Positions 45,296 to 56,424 are shown, numbered from the stretch's first letter. The stretch: DNA of 64,000 bases from Scolanthus callimorphus (GCA_033964015.1 CM066919.1:15107646-15171645), one strand, 5' to 3'. Notes: generated by a model not told the origin, from the letters alone. Numbers and translations are program-made.

Positions 45296-48200
45296 ATGGC
45301 TTGGTGGTATGGTGCTCCTCTTCCGTTTCTCATCGTCTTTGCGACTTTAGATTTCGGGTAAGATAAAACTAACGACATCTGAAATACTCTGGTCATGCCG
45401 TTTCTCGACGTTTCTTTCTCGATCAGCCCCCTCTATTGCATTGTAAATTCGATGACCTTCAGAGACCGGTGTCCTATGACCATGAAGCCACCCGCACCTC
45501 CCGGTGTCTTACGACCACTTGAAGACGTCCCATCCCCCGCCGCTTTTGTAGAAAGTTTCATACATTTTCTAGATTGCTTTTTTCTTCTCATTATCAAAAA
45601 CACACATTGTGCTTTCAATGATAAATCCCGGCAGCAGAAAGCACTGAACCTTGTTTTTCTTCCAGATACGCATCGTTCTGCAAAGTTGCTCTCCCGCAAT
45701 GCTCTCCCCAAATCTCATCCGTGCTACAAGTCCCGCCAGGTAGAGCTTGAGAGATTGCGACAAATATGGCTCCTGAAGCACACAGACTTCCCCTTCACTC
45801 GCCTAGATATGAGCAAACAGAAATTTCGGGCACAGATTAAAGCGGACCCTTTTTTAGCTGTGCAAGCTAAAGCACTACTTGCACTCACTACCGTTACAAA
45901 TGCAGTTTATAATAAGTACAAGAACAGACGGCGCAACTACCAGTCATACCACGCATGGTGGAGTACGCCCAAATATGGTCATGGTTTAGGCAAGTACCGG
46001 AGAAATATTTAGGGTAAGTATGGCGTGAGGGCTATATAACTAGGACTTGCGACAACTAACCAGTTCCTGCTTGTGATACTTGTTATATTAAATTATGACA
46101 TCGACCGCATTACCAGACAAGCGCTCCACCAATAGGAGCATACGATCAACACAGCATTTAGATGTTGATTGTTGTATCAAGAAACATTCTTGGCTTTCCA
46201 TCATAAAGTTGACAGTTTGTATTTGTCGCATGTCAAGGAGTTTGTTCTCCGCGTAGACGAGCATGGTGCCTTCCAAACCAATTACTCGAACTGGTTGACA
46301 GATGAGTTATTCGCCGAGCAGAGACTGGCAGGAGCGAACCCTATGACTCTAGAACAAGTTACCTTCTCAAAAAAGCGTAAGTCGGCATTTCATTGTCACA
46401 TCTGCGTGATCATGGTTGTGCAAATGGTGGTGTTTGTGATCAGCAACATAAAGGCCGGTTCACACGGCGCGATTTCACCTGCGATTTTGAGGTGCGATTT
46501 TTGCGGGGATCTTCGACGTCATATCGTGGTGGTGTGAACGGCCGGCGTTTTGGCCCTGCGATGTTTGCCAGTTTGTAGGCGATATGAAGAAATCGCACCC
46601 GCATCGCAGTGGAATTTGAACATGTTCAAAACGCCTGCGAAGTCGCGGCGATCTCGCAAGTGAAATCACCATAAGATCGCCGACCGTTCACACCGCGCGA
46701 TATGACATCGCGATATCATCATGTCATCATGAATCTTTGCAGTTTATTTGGTGCTTTTCAGAACAAGGCTTTGTACAGGATGTGTTCTAGACTGAGTGTG
46801 TTGAGTCTTTATCGCATTTTAAGGTGGAATTCGCTGGGATGACCTGAGAAAGAATTTGAATCCGAAGTTTAACTGGAACACAGCTTTGGTGAACGTACTT
46901 AAAGGTCTTCCTTGTCATCTGGGAAGCAAGTCGTTAAAATGGGTAGGTAATAGCGAGGCAGTGAGAAAATAGTAAGTCAATATTGGGGTCGCCCTATGTA
47001 AGGGTCGCCCTATGTAATCCAGAGTGTGGGATTCGGGATCCTGAGGTGTGGGATCCGGCATCCAGAGTGTGGGATCCGGGATCCAGAGTGTGGGATCCGG
47101 CATCCAGAGTGTGGGATCCGGGATCCAGAGTGTGGGATTCGGGATCCTGAGGTGTGGGATCCGGCATCCAGAGTGTGGGATCCGGCATCCAGAGTGTGGG
47201 ATCCGGGATCCAGAGTGTGGGATCCGGGATCCAGAGCATGGGATCCGTGATCCATGGGTCGGGATCCGTGATCCAGGGACTGGGATGCAGGATCCACTGG
47301 TCGGAATCCAGGATCAAAAACATCTGTGGACCCCTTTACATGGGGCGATTGGGGACTAATGGGGATTGCGATATAGTAACCATGTGGGAAATTCCACAGA
47401 GGACCAACAAAGTATAAGAGTCACCGTGTTTTGGGGTTTTCTTCGCTCGACTTCGCATTCTGATTAATTGCTGGCTAACAAACGTCCAAGACATCCACGA
47501 TTAGCAACATATAGAAAACGCATTGTCTGGTTTATTAGGCCACTGTGAAAGGACCACGAGTAGGCCTAACATTGCGTCTTTAGAATATTGGGGTCCTTGA
47601 GAAAAATAAATTATATAACGCCTCCTTGTTTCATGTCAGGCCATTCACAAGGGTTACGTATACACGTATCGCGTGCCAATGTGCGATGACCTGACCACTA
47701 CGGAAGATATGTACAAGTTCCCTGGCGAGGGATTCAACCGAACTATGTGGCCCCTCAAGTCGCCTATCGCGCTGTTTGTGACAGTTCCAACAGATATGAA
47801 GGACAGTGAAAGTGCGAGGAGATTTCTACCGGTAGCAATACAAATGGACTCCAAGCGAGGTGAGGCATGCATGGTCTAGTAGGAGGGATTGATGGATGGC
47901 TTGATGGACGGACGGAGGAAAGGGAGGGGAGATCGCCATAGGCGGTGGACGACGGGTGCTTAGGCCCCTCCCCACCACACACACAGTTAGATAGGGAGAG
48001 GGATCTGAGCTCCTTGAGAGTCCAAGCGACAAAAAGGGGATGAAGATGCCATATGAAATGTTTTCGTGATAGCCAGAATATGCAATGGTATACACCAAGG
48101 AAGCCAATTCATTGTTTTTGTTTGCACAATCAACCGTGGCAGAAAATTAGGGCTTGTGATAAGCCATGAGTAAAACAGATCGCTGAGACATGCTGTCTTT

Positions 48201-51200
48201 GTCGATAGATTGTAGTCAAAATGTTATGTAATCGAAACAAGAGGCGTTTCCCTCATGTCTACTATAGATTCTCCGGTGTACCTACCAAATGATGGCGGTT
48301 TCTGGACGCTAGCCAAGCTGAACCTACAGCTCACAGACTTCGCATACAGCCAGATAATAGAGCACCTCTGTAAGGTCCACTTCCAAATGGAAGTGATGTG
48401 CCTCAGCCTCTACAGACACATTTCAACGCTTCACCCTCTCTATGTCATGCTGAAGTACCACTGTCGAGGGGTGGTGGTGGCTAACACTGTTGGCGCGCCA
48501 CAGCTTTTGGCACCCAAGGGAGTGGAGGATCATTTGCGACCGTACGGATGGCAAGGCGCGGCAATGCTCCTACAGAAAGCGGCTAAGAGTGTTTCTTGGG
48601 AAGACTTAGATTTGCGGAAAAACATCAAAGTAAGAACTTTGTGTACTCAGGTGTGTTAAGGCTTGACTTGGGGCTTATACGCGGGTCAAAAACACTTTTG
48701 CAAATATCTCGTGAAGGAAAAAAGCTGAGGTTACCAAACTTGGAAGTTATCTTAATTTTGTCATCTTCAAGATATTGACAGTACGGGTTGCCATGGAAAC
48801 CAAATTAAGGGGGCTCGATGCTGATTTTGCTTTTTTGACGTTCAATTGAAAATGGGGAACATAGAGCATCTAAGGATATAAACAATTACGTACATTTTTA
48901 TTGTTTACGTTGTTCCCCATTGCCATAGTAACAAACGATACCTGTTTATCACAGCCATGCTTAAAGGTGGCCTGCCTTAAAAGGCAATTAATTATGGGGA
49001 ACAACGTACCCAACGAAAATGTACGTAAATTGTTCATATCCTTAAGTGCTTTATGTTCCCCATTTTCACTTATGAGGAAATTACAAAATTAGCATCGTAC
49101 CCCTTAATTTGGTTGCCATGGCAACAAATACTGTCAATATATTAAGGATGACACAATTAAGATACCTGCCAAGTTTTGTTACCTCAGCTCTTTCCCTTCA
49201 CGAGATATTCGGAAGATGTGTTTTTGATCCTCAATAAAGAAAAATGGTATGCTCCAAAAAATACCCGTACCCCCCTATCGAGGAACTCCAAATTTTGGAA
49301 AAATGCTCTTCCCCTGTGGATATTTATGGTTTCTGCATAGACTTTCCCAAAGTCCGCTGTTCCGCTTTTTTTTTAATTGGCTTATTTTGTACAACGGACT
49401 TTTCTCGCTCGCTTCCCGCCAGTTTTTACCGACCTAAATTTAGGTCGGGGGTGTGTTGGAGGTGTGTCTGATAAACATCCAATCCGAGTGAGAGAAAGAT
49501 TGACGTCACATTTTACGCCATCGTCGTTAATTCGCGCGATTTGAAACGGAAAATATTTTTCACAAAAACATCCTCTGTTGGGCGAAAACATGTTTGAGGT
49601 ATCAAACGCTGCGCTTCGAAGTCTTTCTTCTTGTAGATCTATTCTTATGAATCTTCGTAAGCATTTCTCAAGATAAATTTTCCAAAACTAGCATTATAAC
49701 ACGACGAAATCATGCAACAAAAGTCTAGATTCTTAGGCAAATGTTCAGTTGTTGAAAGACTTAGTTGTTGACAAAATTCACGGCGCGCACTGCTGACGAA
49801 GATCACGCCACTTTGAGCGCGCGCTGTTTTTCATTCGTTTTTCGCGGCCAAAATATGCAAATTAAAATCGAAAGCGTGCGAGCGAAACAAGTCGTACTCT
49901 CCCACGCTCCAACCGTGTGCTTTTTTTCACTTTGTTCTAAGGAAAAACATAGAGTACGACTTGGGGCAAGTCTAGTTTCTGCACAACCCCTGTGGAAATT
50001 TGAAACAACCTCTGTGGAAATTCAACATTCTCTTGTGTCCCAAATGATGTGTTTCAAATGATGAATATCCCGTGGAAATTCCAGGGTCGAAAGCTATGAC
50101 CCCTGAGGAAATTCCAGGGCCTACAACAACCTCTATGGAAATCCTCGGTAGGAGGTAATGGAACTAAAATGGAACAGTCCAATGAACTGGCGCGAATCTA
50201 GGGGAGGGCCAGGGGGGCCGCTGCTCCCCCTTTCCAAGAGTAAAAGTGTAGGTAATGTATGAGCATTACATATGCTAGCTTTTCTTTTGCCATATTTTTT
50301 ATATAACGGTGCCCCCTCCTTTGGTTGTGTGCCCCTCCCTTCGCCAAATGTCCGTATCCGCCACTGTAATGTTATCATTAATATCAAGGCCGTGTCAGGG
50401 GGCGTGTCCAGGCCTTATTCGTCAGTACGCTATTGTGCAAAATTAAAAAAATTTCACTCTAGGTTCTCGTCAAATTTGCCCAACAGAAGCGTGGAATGAC
50501 TGACAGACAAGCACTACCATACTACCCATACAGGGATGACGGGCTGATGATCCTGACGGTTATAGAAGACATGGTTAAGGAGTACTTGGATATGTATGTA
50601 TAATAAGTGCCTATTATCCTCTTTGATAGAACTTGGGCTGGAAGGCATAATCGTTTCTCTGATTGGATCGAGCCGAGGGGGGAGGGAGGTACTCCCATAT
50701 ATGTTAGCCATCACTTTTGGCATGGAGACTTCCAGTTCGATCCTCTAAGAAAGGGCACCTTAATTCCTCTTCCTCCGTGTCAGTAGGGTCTATTTTGTAT
50801 GAGATACTTCATGTCCGCACTGATATGGAGCCAGAGTAAAGTCAGGAGGAAAATACGGCATGGTCTGCATGTTCTATCAGTACTGTCAAATATACCAACA
50901 TGCTTTCAGGATTTCGATTCTGTTTTCAATAACTTGTCTTTCTTGGACCTTCACAGTTATTATCCGGATGACTTTGCCGTGCAAGCTGATTACGAAGTAC
51001 AGAACTGGGTCAGTGAGATTTCTGCAGACGGTACGGGACCGTTTGGGGGCACGGGGAAGGTATGGATTTACGGCCCTATCATCTTTACGTCGACAGGAGC
51101 CCATCAACAGGAGCCCGGATCAACAGGAACCCCATCTACTCCACGAGGTCTTGTGATCATATGTGCACTCTTGGTACAGGAATAGAAGTCAGAATCTATG

Positions 51201-52716
51201 TTTAGACTATGAACTTTGAATATGAGCGGGAAATTGGCACTTTCAGAATGTTGGTTCAACGCGTGATTTGAGTCATCTTCCTTAGTTTGAGAGAGGGCGT
51301 AATTTGTGACCATGACTAACTAATACTCGCCGGGTTAAAAAAAAAAGCTAAAAATAGATTTATCGTACTTCTAAGCCAACCAATAGGTGGTGGAGGCTCC
51401 TGTTGATGGGTTCCTGAAATCGATTAATGTATACACCACGGTTCCTTTGCTTGCCTAGGCCCGGAGTACCTTCGCTCTGATCCAAATGTTAAAATGGCGC
51501 TCGAAAGGAGAAACACGCGTGCACAACGATAGGAGTCTGTGAATTAGCGCTGAAAGCCTTCTGTCCTTCGTTAGAAATTTGGGAAATTTTGGCTTGTCTC
51601 TTGCGAGCTCTTCATCATTCGATCTCTAATGATCTAAATATGATTATTTCTTGTAGATTCGCAAATTCCCCCCAAAACTTGCCTCTAAATGCGAGCTCCA
51701 TACCGTGGTTAGCCGCTTGATATGGGCTTGTCTTGTCAGCACGCGGCGATGAACTACCCTGTTAGTGATTACGGAGCCTACACTCCTAACATGCCAACTA
51801 AACTATACCATGACACCAGGGGGCCCAAGGACGGCTCGTTCTCCATGTACAGCCTTGGCCATAGAATTAATGCAGCGGTAAGGCAGGAAGGAGAGGGGGG
51901 AAGGAAGCTAACGATGGGGGCAAGTCATGGGTGGGGAAACTGGACATGGGGTCAAAAGAGCAGGTAGAATGAGAGGCAACACGAGGAAGGTGAAGGTCAT
52001 GGGAGACAGTTGGGTACAGACTGCAAAGAGAATAGGAAGGGACTGCTGAAACATCACAAACGAACGGGAGGGAACCAAACGTACGGGAGGGCAGACTCAA
52101 TCATACGGAAATATACGCTGGTTTTTAGTTTTCCTCCAGAGATCTGGGCCGAGAGATCTGCAAGATGAAATGCTATCCTCCCTGATAACACATGTTTGCG
52201 CGATGAACAACGGAGAATGACGGATCATGCATTCAAAATGAGGGGTGGCGGTAAATACGAGATTTGTTTGAAATTGAAAGTGCGAGACCGCTCTCTAAAA
52301 TTCCAAGACGCGAGAATCCCTAAGAATTCCGTGAGACTTTGCATTCCGAGCGACCATTCGCCACCCCTACGATATGCATGAAAACAGTAGCTTGGGGTTT
52401 TGATGAACGCGTTCGCATTCCACGAGACTTGTTTCTAGTAAATAACTGACTTAGTCTTCCCGTCGTTTTTTTCTCGATCCAGTTTCAGGTAAAAGTATCC
52501 CTGAGCTTGGCACGATTACGTCTTGATCGGCTGTTCGATTACGCGCCCTTTCTCGATGACAGACGCGCCCGAGCGGTGGTGTCCAAATACTTTGACAGGC
52601 TCCAGCGCCAAGTTGGAGCAGTCCTGGAAGCGAGGAACAAGCTAAGATATGACAATGGCCATCTAACCTACCCTTATTTCGAACCGAGGTGGATGACCAA
52701 TGGTATTCAGAGTTAA
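45296..52716 (+). CDS. Secreted lipoxygenase-like protein with altered iron site
   Basis: Eleven exons whose phases all agree: 45296-45357, 45427-45503, 45666-45989, 46209-46376, 46824-46942, 47640-47859, 48268-48629, 50463-50593, 50957-51059, 51657-51877, 52489-52716; 671 residues. Residues 1 to about 21 look like a signal peptide (LPFLIVFATLDFG). No PLAT domain recognised. Lipoxygenase signatures: FAEQRLAGANPM, FWTLAKL, HFQMEV, YPYRDDGLMI, CQHAAMNY, and RNKL to TNGIQS at the end. Lipoxygenases oxygenate polyunsaturated fatty acids at a non-haem iron held by HX4H, a later His and Asn, and the terminal Ile carboxylate. Here the first His is Ser (S351), H356, H551 and N555 are kept, and the last residue is Ser671. 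Gly occupies the site that in R-specific enzymes is Gly. Exon 10 lacks one base near 51727-51732. Intron 3 is GC-AG. Exons 1-2 are the least certain. Confidence 0.85.
46456..46715. mobile_element. MITE in lipoxygenase intron 4
   Basis: GGCCGGTTCACACGGCGCGA on the left and CGACCGTTCACACCGCGCGA on the right; GCGATT and AATCGC motifs recur throughout. Foldback element with unclear ends. Confidence 0.5.
47018..47318. repeat. Minisatellite, about 21-bp unit rich in GGATCC
   Basis: About 13 copies of GTGTGGGATCCGGGATCCAG, or the CGGCATCC variant, in lipoxygenase intron 5. Open in all six frames because of unit content, giving false ORFs. Confidence 0.85.
48647..49230. mobile_element. Foldback element in lipoxygenase intron 7
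   Basis: Starts CTCAGGTGTGTTAAGGCTTG, as in the element at 41892-42594, only 17 bp after the exon 7 donor. The inner part (about 48700-49215) is palindromic: ATATCTCGTGAAGG/CCTTCACGAGATAT and GGTTGCCATGGAAACC/GGTTGCCATGGCAAC. The right outer end is missing. Confidence 0.6.
49240..50170. repeat. Dispersed element related to 40357-40616
   Basis: CCCCCTATCGAGGAACTCC near 49272 matches CCCCCTATCGAGGAACCGG near 40383. The right end (49980-50170) carries CCTGTGGAAATT-type units in reverse orientation and ends TAAAATGGAACAGTCCAATG. Occupies lipoxygenase intron 7. Confidence 0.5.
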
Positions 52717-53021
52717 ACGCATGCGCATTTGTATAGTGCTATGAAAGAGTAGAAATGAATCATTTATTTAGGGCAATTGCAGAGGCAGAGCGTATGTAAA
52801 CTCGTAATAAGGACAGAAGAGTCTTACCGCGCTCGTGACTCAATTACGAATCCATGTGTAGTTAAACAAAACAACATTATTGATCACAATCAACAGGACG
52901 TTTTATGATAACCGACACTGATTGTCAAGCGACGTGCAGCAGTAAATATCAATTAAAAGAGCTTCACCCTGCCCCATAATGCATTGCCTTTGCTTTGTTG
53001 ATTCAGTGCAAGGTAAACTAA
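52717..53021. other. 3' flank of the lipoxygenase gene
   Basis: No AATAAA close to the stop codon was seen; nothing else recognised. Confidence 0.3.
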
Positions 53022-53290
53022 TGCACCTATCAATGTTTTGCCCAGGGTTGGGGGGGGAGCAACCCCACGGGAATTTGACATTTTCGTTCTCCATGAGAAA
53101 AGGCCGAAGAAAACGCAGAAATTCTGTCTCCAGGTGGTTTCTGGGTATTTTCCAAGATGGCGGAAAGCTAGTTCCCAGGACTTTCCAAGATGGCAATCAA
53201 GTCAAATTTCCCTCCCTGGGGACTGCTGTAGATGTCAAAATCACAACCCTCGGAGGGCCTTAAAAAGTCAAATCCCCCTGGGTTGCCCGC

Positions 53291-53323
<33 letters not shown>

Positions 53324-53353
53324 ACACCCTGGGGCAAAACACTGATAGGTGCA
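53022..53353. mobile_element. Harbinger-type MITE with poly-C
   Basis: Ends TGCACCTATCAATGTTTTGC and GCAAAACACTGATAGGTGCA with TAA direct repeats at 53019-53021 and 53354-53356. A run of over 30 C lies next to the right TIR, opposite a G8 run at the left. Confidence 0.7.
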
Positions 53354-53820
53354 TAACAAGGCCAAGAAAAGATTTCAGCTTTTTGTCGAATCTCTGAAGT
53401 TTGATGGTATCGTCAAAAATGGCGCCGGAGCAGTGCATCGTAGGCAGGGTCCTTCAACTATACTTGATACTTTTCTTCTAAAAATATATGTATAAAAGGC
53501 ATAAATAGAACAAAGGACTACTTTTGACAAATGCTTTTGAACGTCATTTAGTAATAATAATAAAATGGTTTATTAAGGGCCTTTCGCAGTTAAGAAACGG
53601 AATTACAGGCTAACTGTACATTAAAGTATACTACTAATAATAAATGACAAACTTTAAACCTGGAATTTACAGTCACTTAGTTTACAGTTGACGCGGTTTC
53701 CATTGTTATTCGTAGGGAACTAACTCGGATAATGACTCTCAACAAACTAAAAGTCGGGGAGGGATTTGAATTCTCCAGGGAAAGGTTGGGGTTGATCAAT
53801 AGAATTGAATTGAATTTCTA
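53354..53820. other. No gene recognised
   Basis: Nothing recognised beyond a possible short repeat tail with (AATAAT) near 53555. Confidence 0.35.
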
Positions 53821-53830
53821 GGTAAATATA

Positions 53831-54220
53831 CCCGGGGGGGACTCCCCATATTTTCAGACAGGGGTGCTCGTCCTATCCCTTATAAAATTGACAGATGTGC
53901 TATCTCTTAGGGGTGTTTAAAATTAGCCCTATTCCTTAGGGGAGTCTCAGACCAATCCTTGCCCAGAAATATAATGGTACTGACACCAGAACCGATATTT
54001 ACAAAGGAAACTTGGTTGAAAACCCTAAAAGACTTTATTTGTTTTTTGACCTGCCAATTTTGCTGTCTTTAAGGGTAAATTCGGCGGTCGCCACGCCAAA
54101 TTGCTTTCTTTTAAGGGTAAATTTGCTGTTTGCCACACCCATTTTGCTATCCCTTAGGGTCAAAATCAATTTTCCCGACGAGCACCCCCGTCTAAAATAT
54201 TGGGAGTCCCCCCCCCCCCC
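53831..54220. mobile_element. TIR element with 8-10-bp target duplication
   Basis: Ends CCCGGGGGGGACTCCCCATA and GGGAGTCCCCCCCCCCCC are inverted; GGTAAATATA flanks directly at 53821-53830 and 54221-54230. Subterminal GGGTGCTCGTC and GACGAGCACCC also pair. Interior has CTTTAAGGGTAAATT-type repeats. A solo left end is at 26.28 kb. Confidence 0.65.
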
Positions 54221-54237
54221 GGTAAATATATGGCTCC

Positions 54238-54285
54238 TTATGGATTCATAGGTAAGTATCTAGATACTTACCTATGAATCCATAA
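54238..54285. repeat. Perfect 48-bp palindrome
   Basis: 24 bases starting TTATGGATTCATAGG are followed directly by their exact complement, with no spacer and no mismatch (centre TCTAGA at 54261/54262). Confidence 0.9.
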
Positions 54286-54316
54286 TAAGCCATATACTTA
54301 CCTGTAAAATCAATAA

Positions 54317-54473
54317 TGTGTGGTTCCAGAAAATATCCCCCCCCCCCGGAAGAGTGTTGAAAAGTGCCCCCCCCCCCCACCTCTCTGGAATTTCCGAAGA
54401 AAAATACAGTATTTGTATGGAAAATATATCCTTTCCTATTATCCTTCCTATGGATAATTTCTGGAACCACACA
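54317..54473. mobile_element. Small MITE with TGTGTGGTTCCAG ends
   Basis: TGTGTGGTTCCAGAAAATAT and its complement bound 157 bp, with ATAA at 54313-54316 and 54474-54477. Two C runs lie inside. A solo end is in the stathmin-like gene's intron 2. Confidence 0.6.
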
Positions 54474-54785
54474 ATAAGCCATTTTTACCAAGACTTCAAG
54501 GGGCACTGTCAGCTGTCACGTTTGTTTCATCAAAATGTTTTAAAATAAGACCAGTGTTCTACAGAAACAACTCCGAACCTATATTTTGTTTCAAATTAGT
54601 CTTAGAAAGAAAAAGAAACTTGTTCAGCCTGTTCGAAAATCAAAAATGCCAATTAGCAATCCAATTCCATCCGCTCGATTATACACGAAAATACTCCAAA
54701 TTTGTATTGATCTAGCAGTTGAAAGGTTAGTTAAAAAACGTAGACCATTATTTTGTTGATTTCTAGGAAGTTTGACTGCATTTAA

Positions 54786-55493
54786 GGTATGAGTATACCT
54801 TTGAGGGGTTGTCGCGGGAAAAAAATTCGTATCACGTCACAATTTACACCACAGTCGTCGTTCATATGTCATTTTAAAGCTAAAAGGTTGGTCTATCCGA
54901 TGAATAATTTTGTTTTCATTATATTGTAAATAAACATATATTTTTTTAGCTCTAAAGAAAAAAGTACCGACTTTCTTTAAAAAGTTCCAGCTTCTTCCAA
55001 TCAAATTGCACAGCTCCAAATTTAAGCAAAATCTATTCTTTAGAAGGCGATCTAAAATAGGGTGTGCGGGATTTTTGATTTTCCTTTCAAAACATATTTT
55101 ATGCTAATTTTTGTGTTAGCATTGCCAAAAATATCGATTTTCAACCTGTTTTACGTGATATTTCCGCAAATACGTAAAATATCGATAATCCCGCACACCT
55201 TTTTTCAGATCGCCCTCTAAGGAATACATTTTGCGGAAATCTGGAGCTTTTAACATTAACCGGAAGTGGCAGGAGCTCTTAAAAATCAAAAATTAGTACC
55301 TTTCCTTTGAAACACAAAACGACGAAAACGATCCATCAAATTAACGTTGCATAGAAATGTACCACTTAGTAAGTAAGGTCGTTCCATAAGCTTTAAAACG
55401 ATATATAAATGGCCCTTGTAGTCTAAATAATGACGCGACAGTGATTTTTTTCGCGAAAAATTGACATCCCTCGCGCAAAGGTATACTCATACC
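54786..55493. mobile_element. TTAA-flanked palindromic element
   Basis: TIR GGTATGAGTATACCTTTG and complement, flanked by TTAA at 54782-54785 and 55494-55497, as for piggyBac or Kolobok elements. Similarity between arms extends about 330 bp each, including GGTGTGCGGGAT near the centre. No transposase. Confidence 0.65.
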
Positions 55494-55755
55494 TTAAGCT
55501 ACTTAAAATGACCCCAAGCTAGACCAAATTCATGATAGACCATGACAGTTGCCCCTTTCACAATGACTAATTCAATTATCAACCCAAACATTTAACTAGT
55601 GAATTCAAATCCATACACTTACCCCGAGTAAAAAACATCCAATAATCTCAGTTTATGCATCTATGCTGACTGTCTGTCTATAACCAATATTTGCTCCTGA
55701 TTACCTTTATGCGAATCCCGTTGAACGCCACAAAACACGATTTCCGAGAACGCCT

Positions 55756-55939
55756 TCACTTGAACCATAATTGAGAAGCGTTTATCCAGTCTACTTGCTT
55801 GGTCTCATTGCCGACGTAAACCTGAAAATACAGATAAAATCATGCCCAGGTTAATTGCATATCTAATCGTAGAGAGCAACCAACGAGCGCAAAATACCTG
55901 AAACTTGCCTTCAGTTTCTCCATCTTGAATCAGTTCCAT
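55756..55939 (-). CDS. Possible two-exon coding piece, unrecognised
   Basis: Minus strand: ATG at 55939, 14 codons to 55898, donor CAG|GTATTT, acceptor TTTTCAG at 55822-55823, then 55821-55756 ending TGA. Joined in phase 0 it reads MELIQDGETEGKFQ then VYVGNETKQVDWINASQLWF. The second part recalls Tudor-type beta strands, but it is too short to name. It may be internal exons of a longer gene. Confidence 0.25.
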
Positions 55940-56087
55940 CCGTTTTGCTAGGCACAACGTTATGCAAATTGAGCTGTAGTAGCTGTAGCTGTCAGGGCGT
56001 GGTACAAATGAAAATAACCAGTAAGGACGTAGTTGCTTTTGTCTCTATTATTTTCGTTCTGAAGCACGGTTGGTCCAGCGTCGGCCC

Positions 56088-56238
56088 AGCACGGTTGGTC
56101 CAGCGTTACGGCGTTGGGTCTCTCACCGCTGTGGTCCGGGTTCGACTCCTGGCCGGGACAGAGGAAATTTTCTTTCTGTTCGGGTCTCGGTCGAAACTGG
56201 TTCATATTGTGGGTTGAACTTTGTTCTACTGTGTTTCA

Positions 56239-56270
<32 letters not shown>

Positions 56271-56336
56271 CGTCTCGCCTTTCTACCTTACCCAGTTCCA
56301 GAGGGGACGTTAAAGAACCACTGGGGACGTAATAAA
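56088..56336 (+). mobile_element. tRNA-derived SINE, copy 1
   Basis: The head has an A-box-like TGGTCCAGCGTT (56097-56108) and a B box GGTTCGACTCC (56139-56149), spaced as in Pol III promoters. It is followed by a body shared with 40612-40797 and an end reading GACGTTAAAGAACC...GTAATAAA. The first 15 bases of the head occur twice (CACGGTTGGTCCAGCG). Confidence 0.7.
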
Positions 56337-56340
56337 CCCT

Positions 56341-56424
56341 CTGGCAGTGACCACCCTCAGTGTCTGTGCTTAAGACCGCTTGGCTGCTAGTGGCGCCCTT
56401 GGGACCCAGCGCAATTCAGCTTAC
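56341..56424. repeat. Dispersed repeat shared with 41437-41545
   Basis: Directly follows the SINE; see the matching copy. Could be a second SINE-like unit. Confidence 0.55.

Noticed and set aside
46009..46018. GT donor (TTTAGG|GTAAGT) as the end of lipoxygenase exon 3
   Set aside because: It would include an in-frame TAG; the GC donor 23 bp upstream fits phase and lacks the stop.
47010..47359. Overlapping repeat-protein frames on both strands
   Set aside because: They are all products of the GGATCC minisatellite inside a lipoxygenase intron.
56088..56160. A tRNA gene on the plus strand
   Set aside because: Only the Pol III boxes are kept; it continues into a SINE body that recurs at 40.6 kb.
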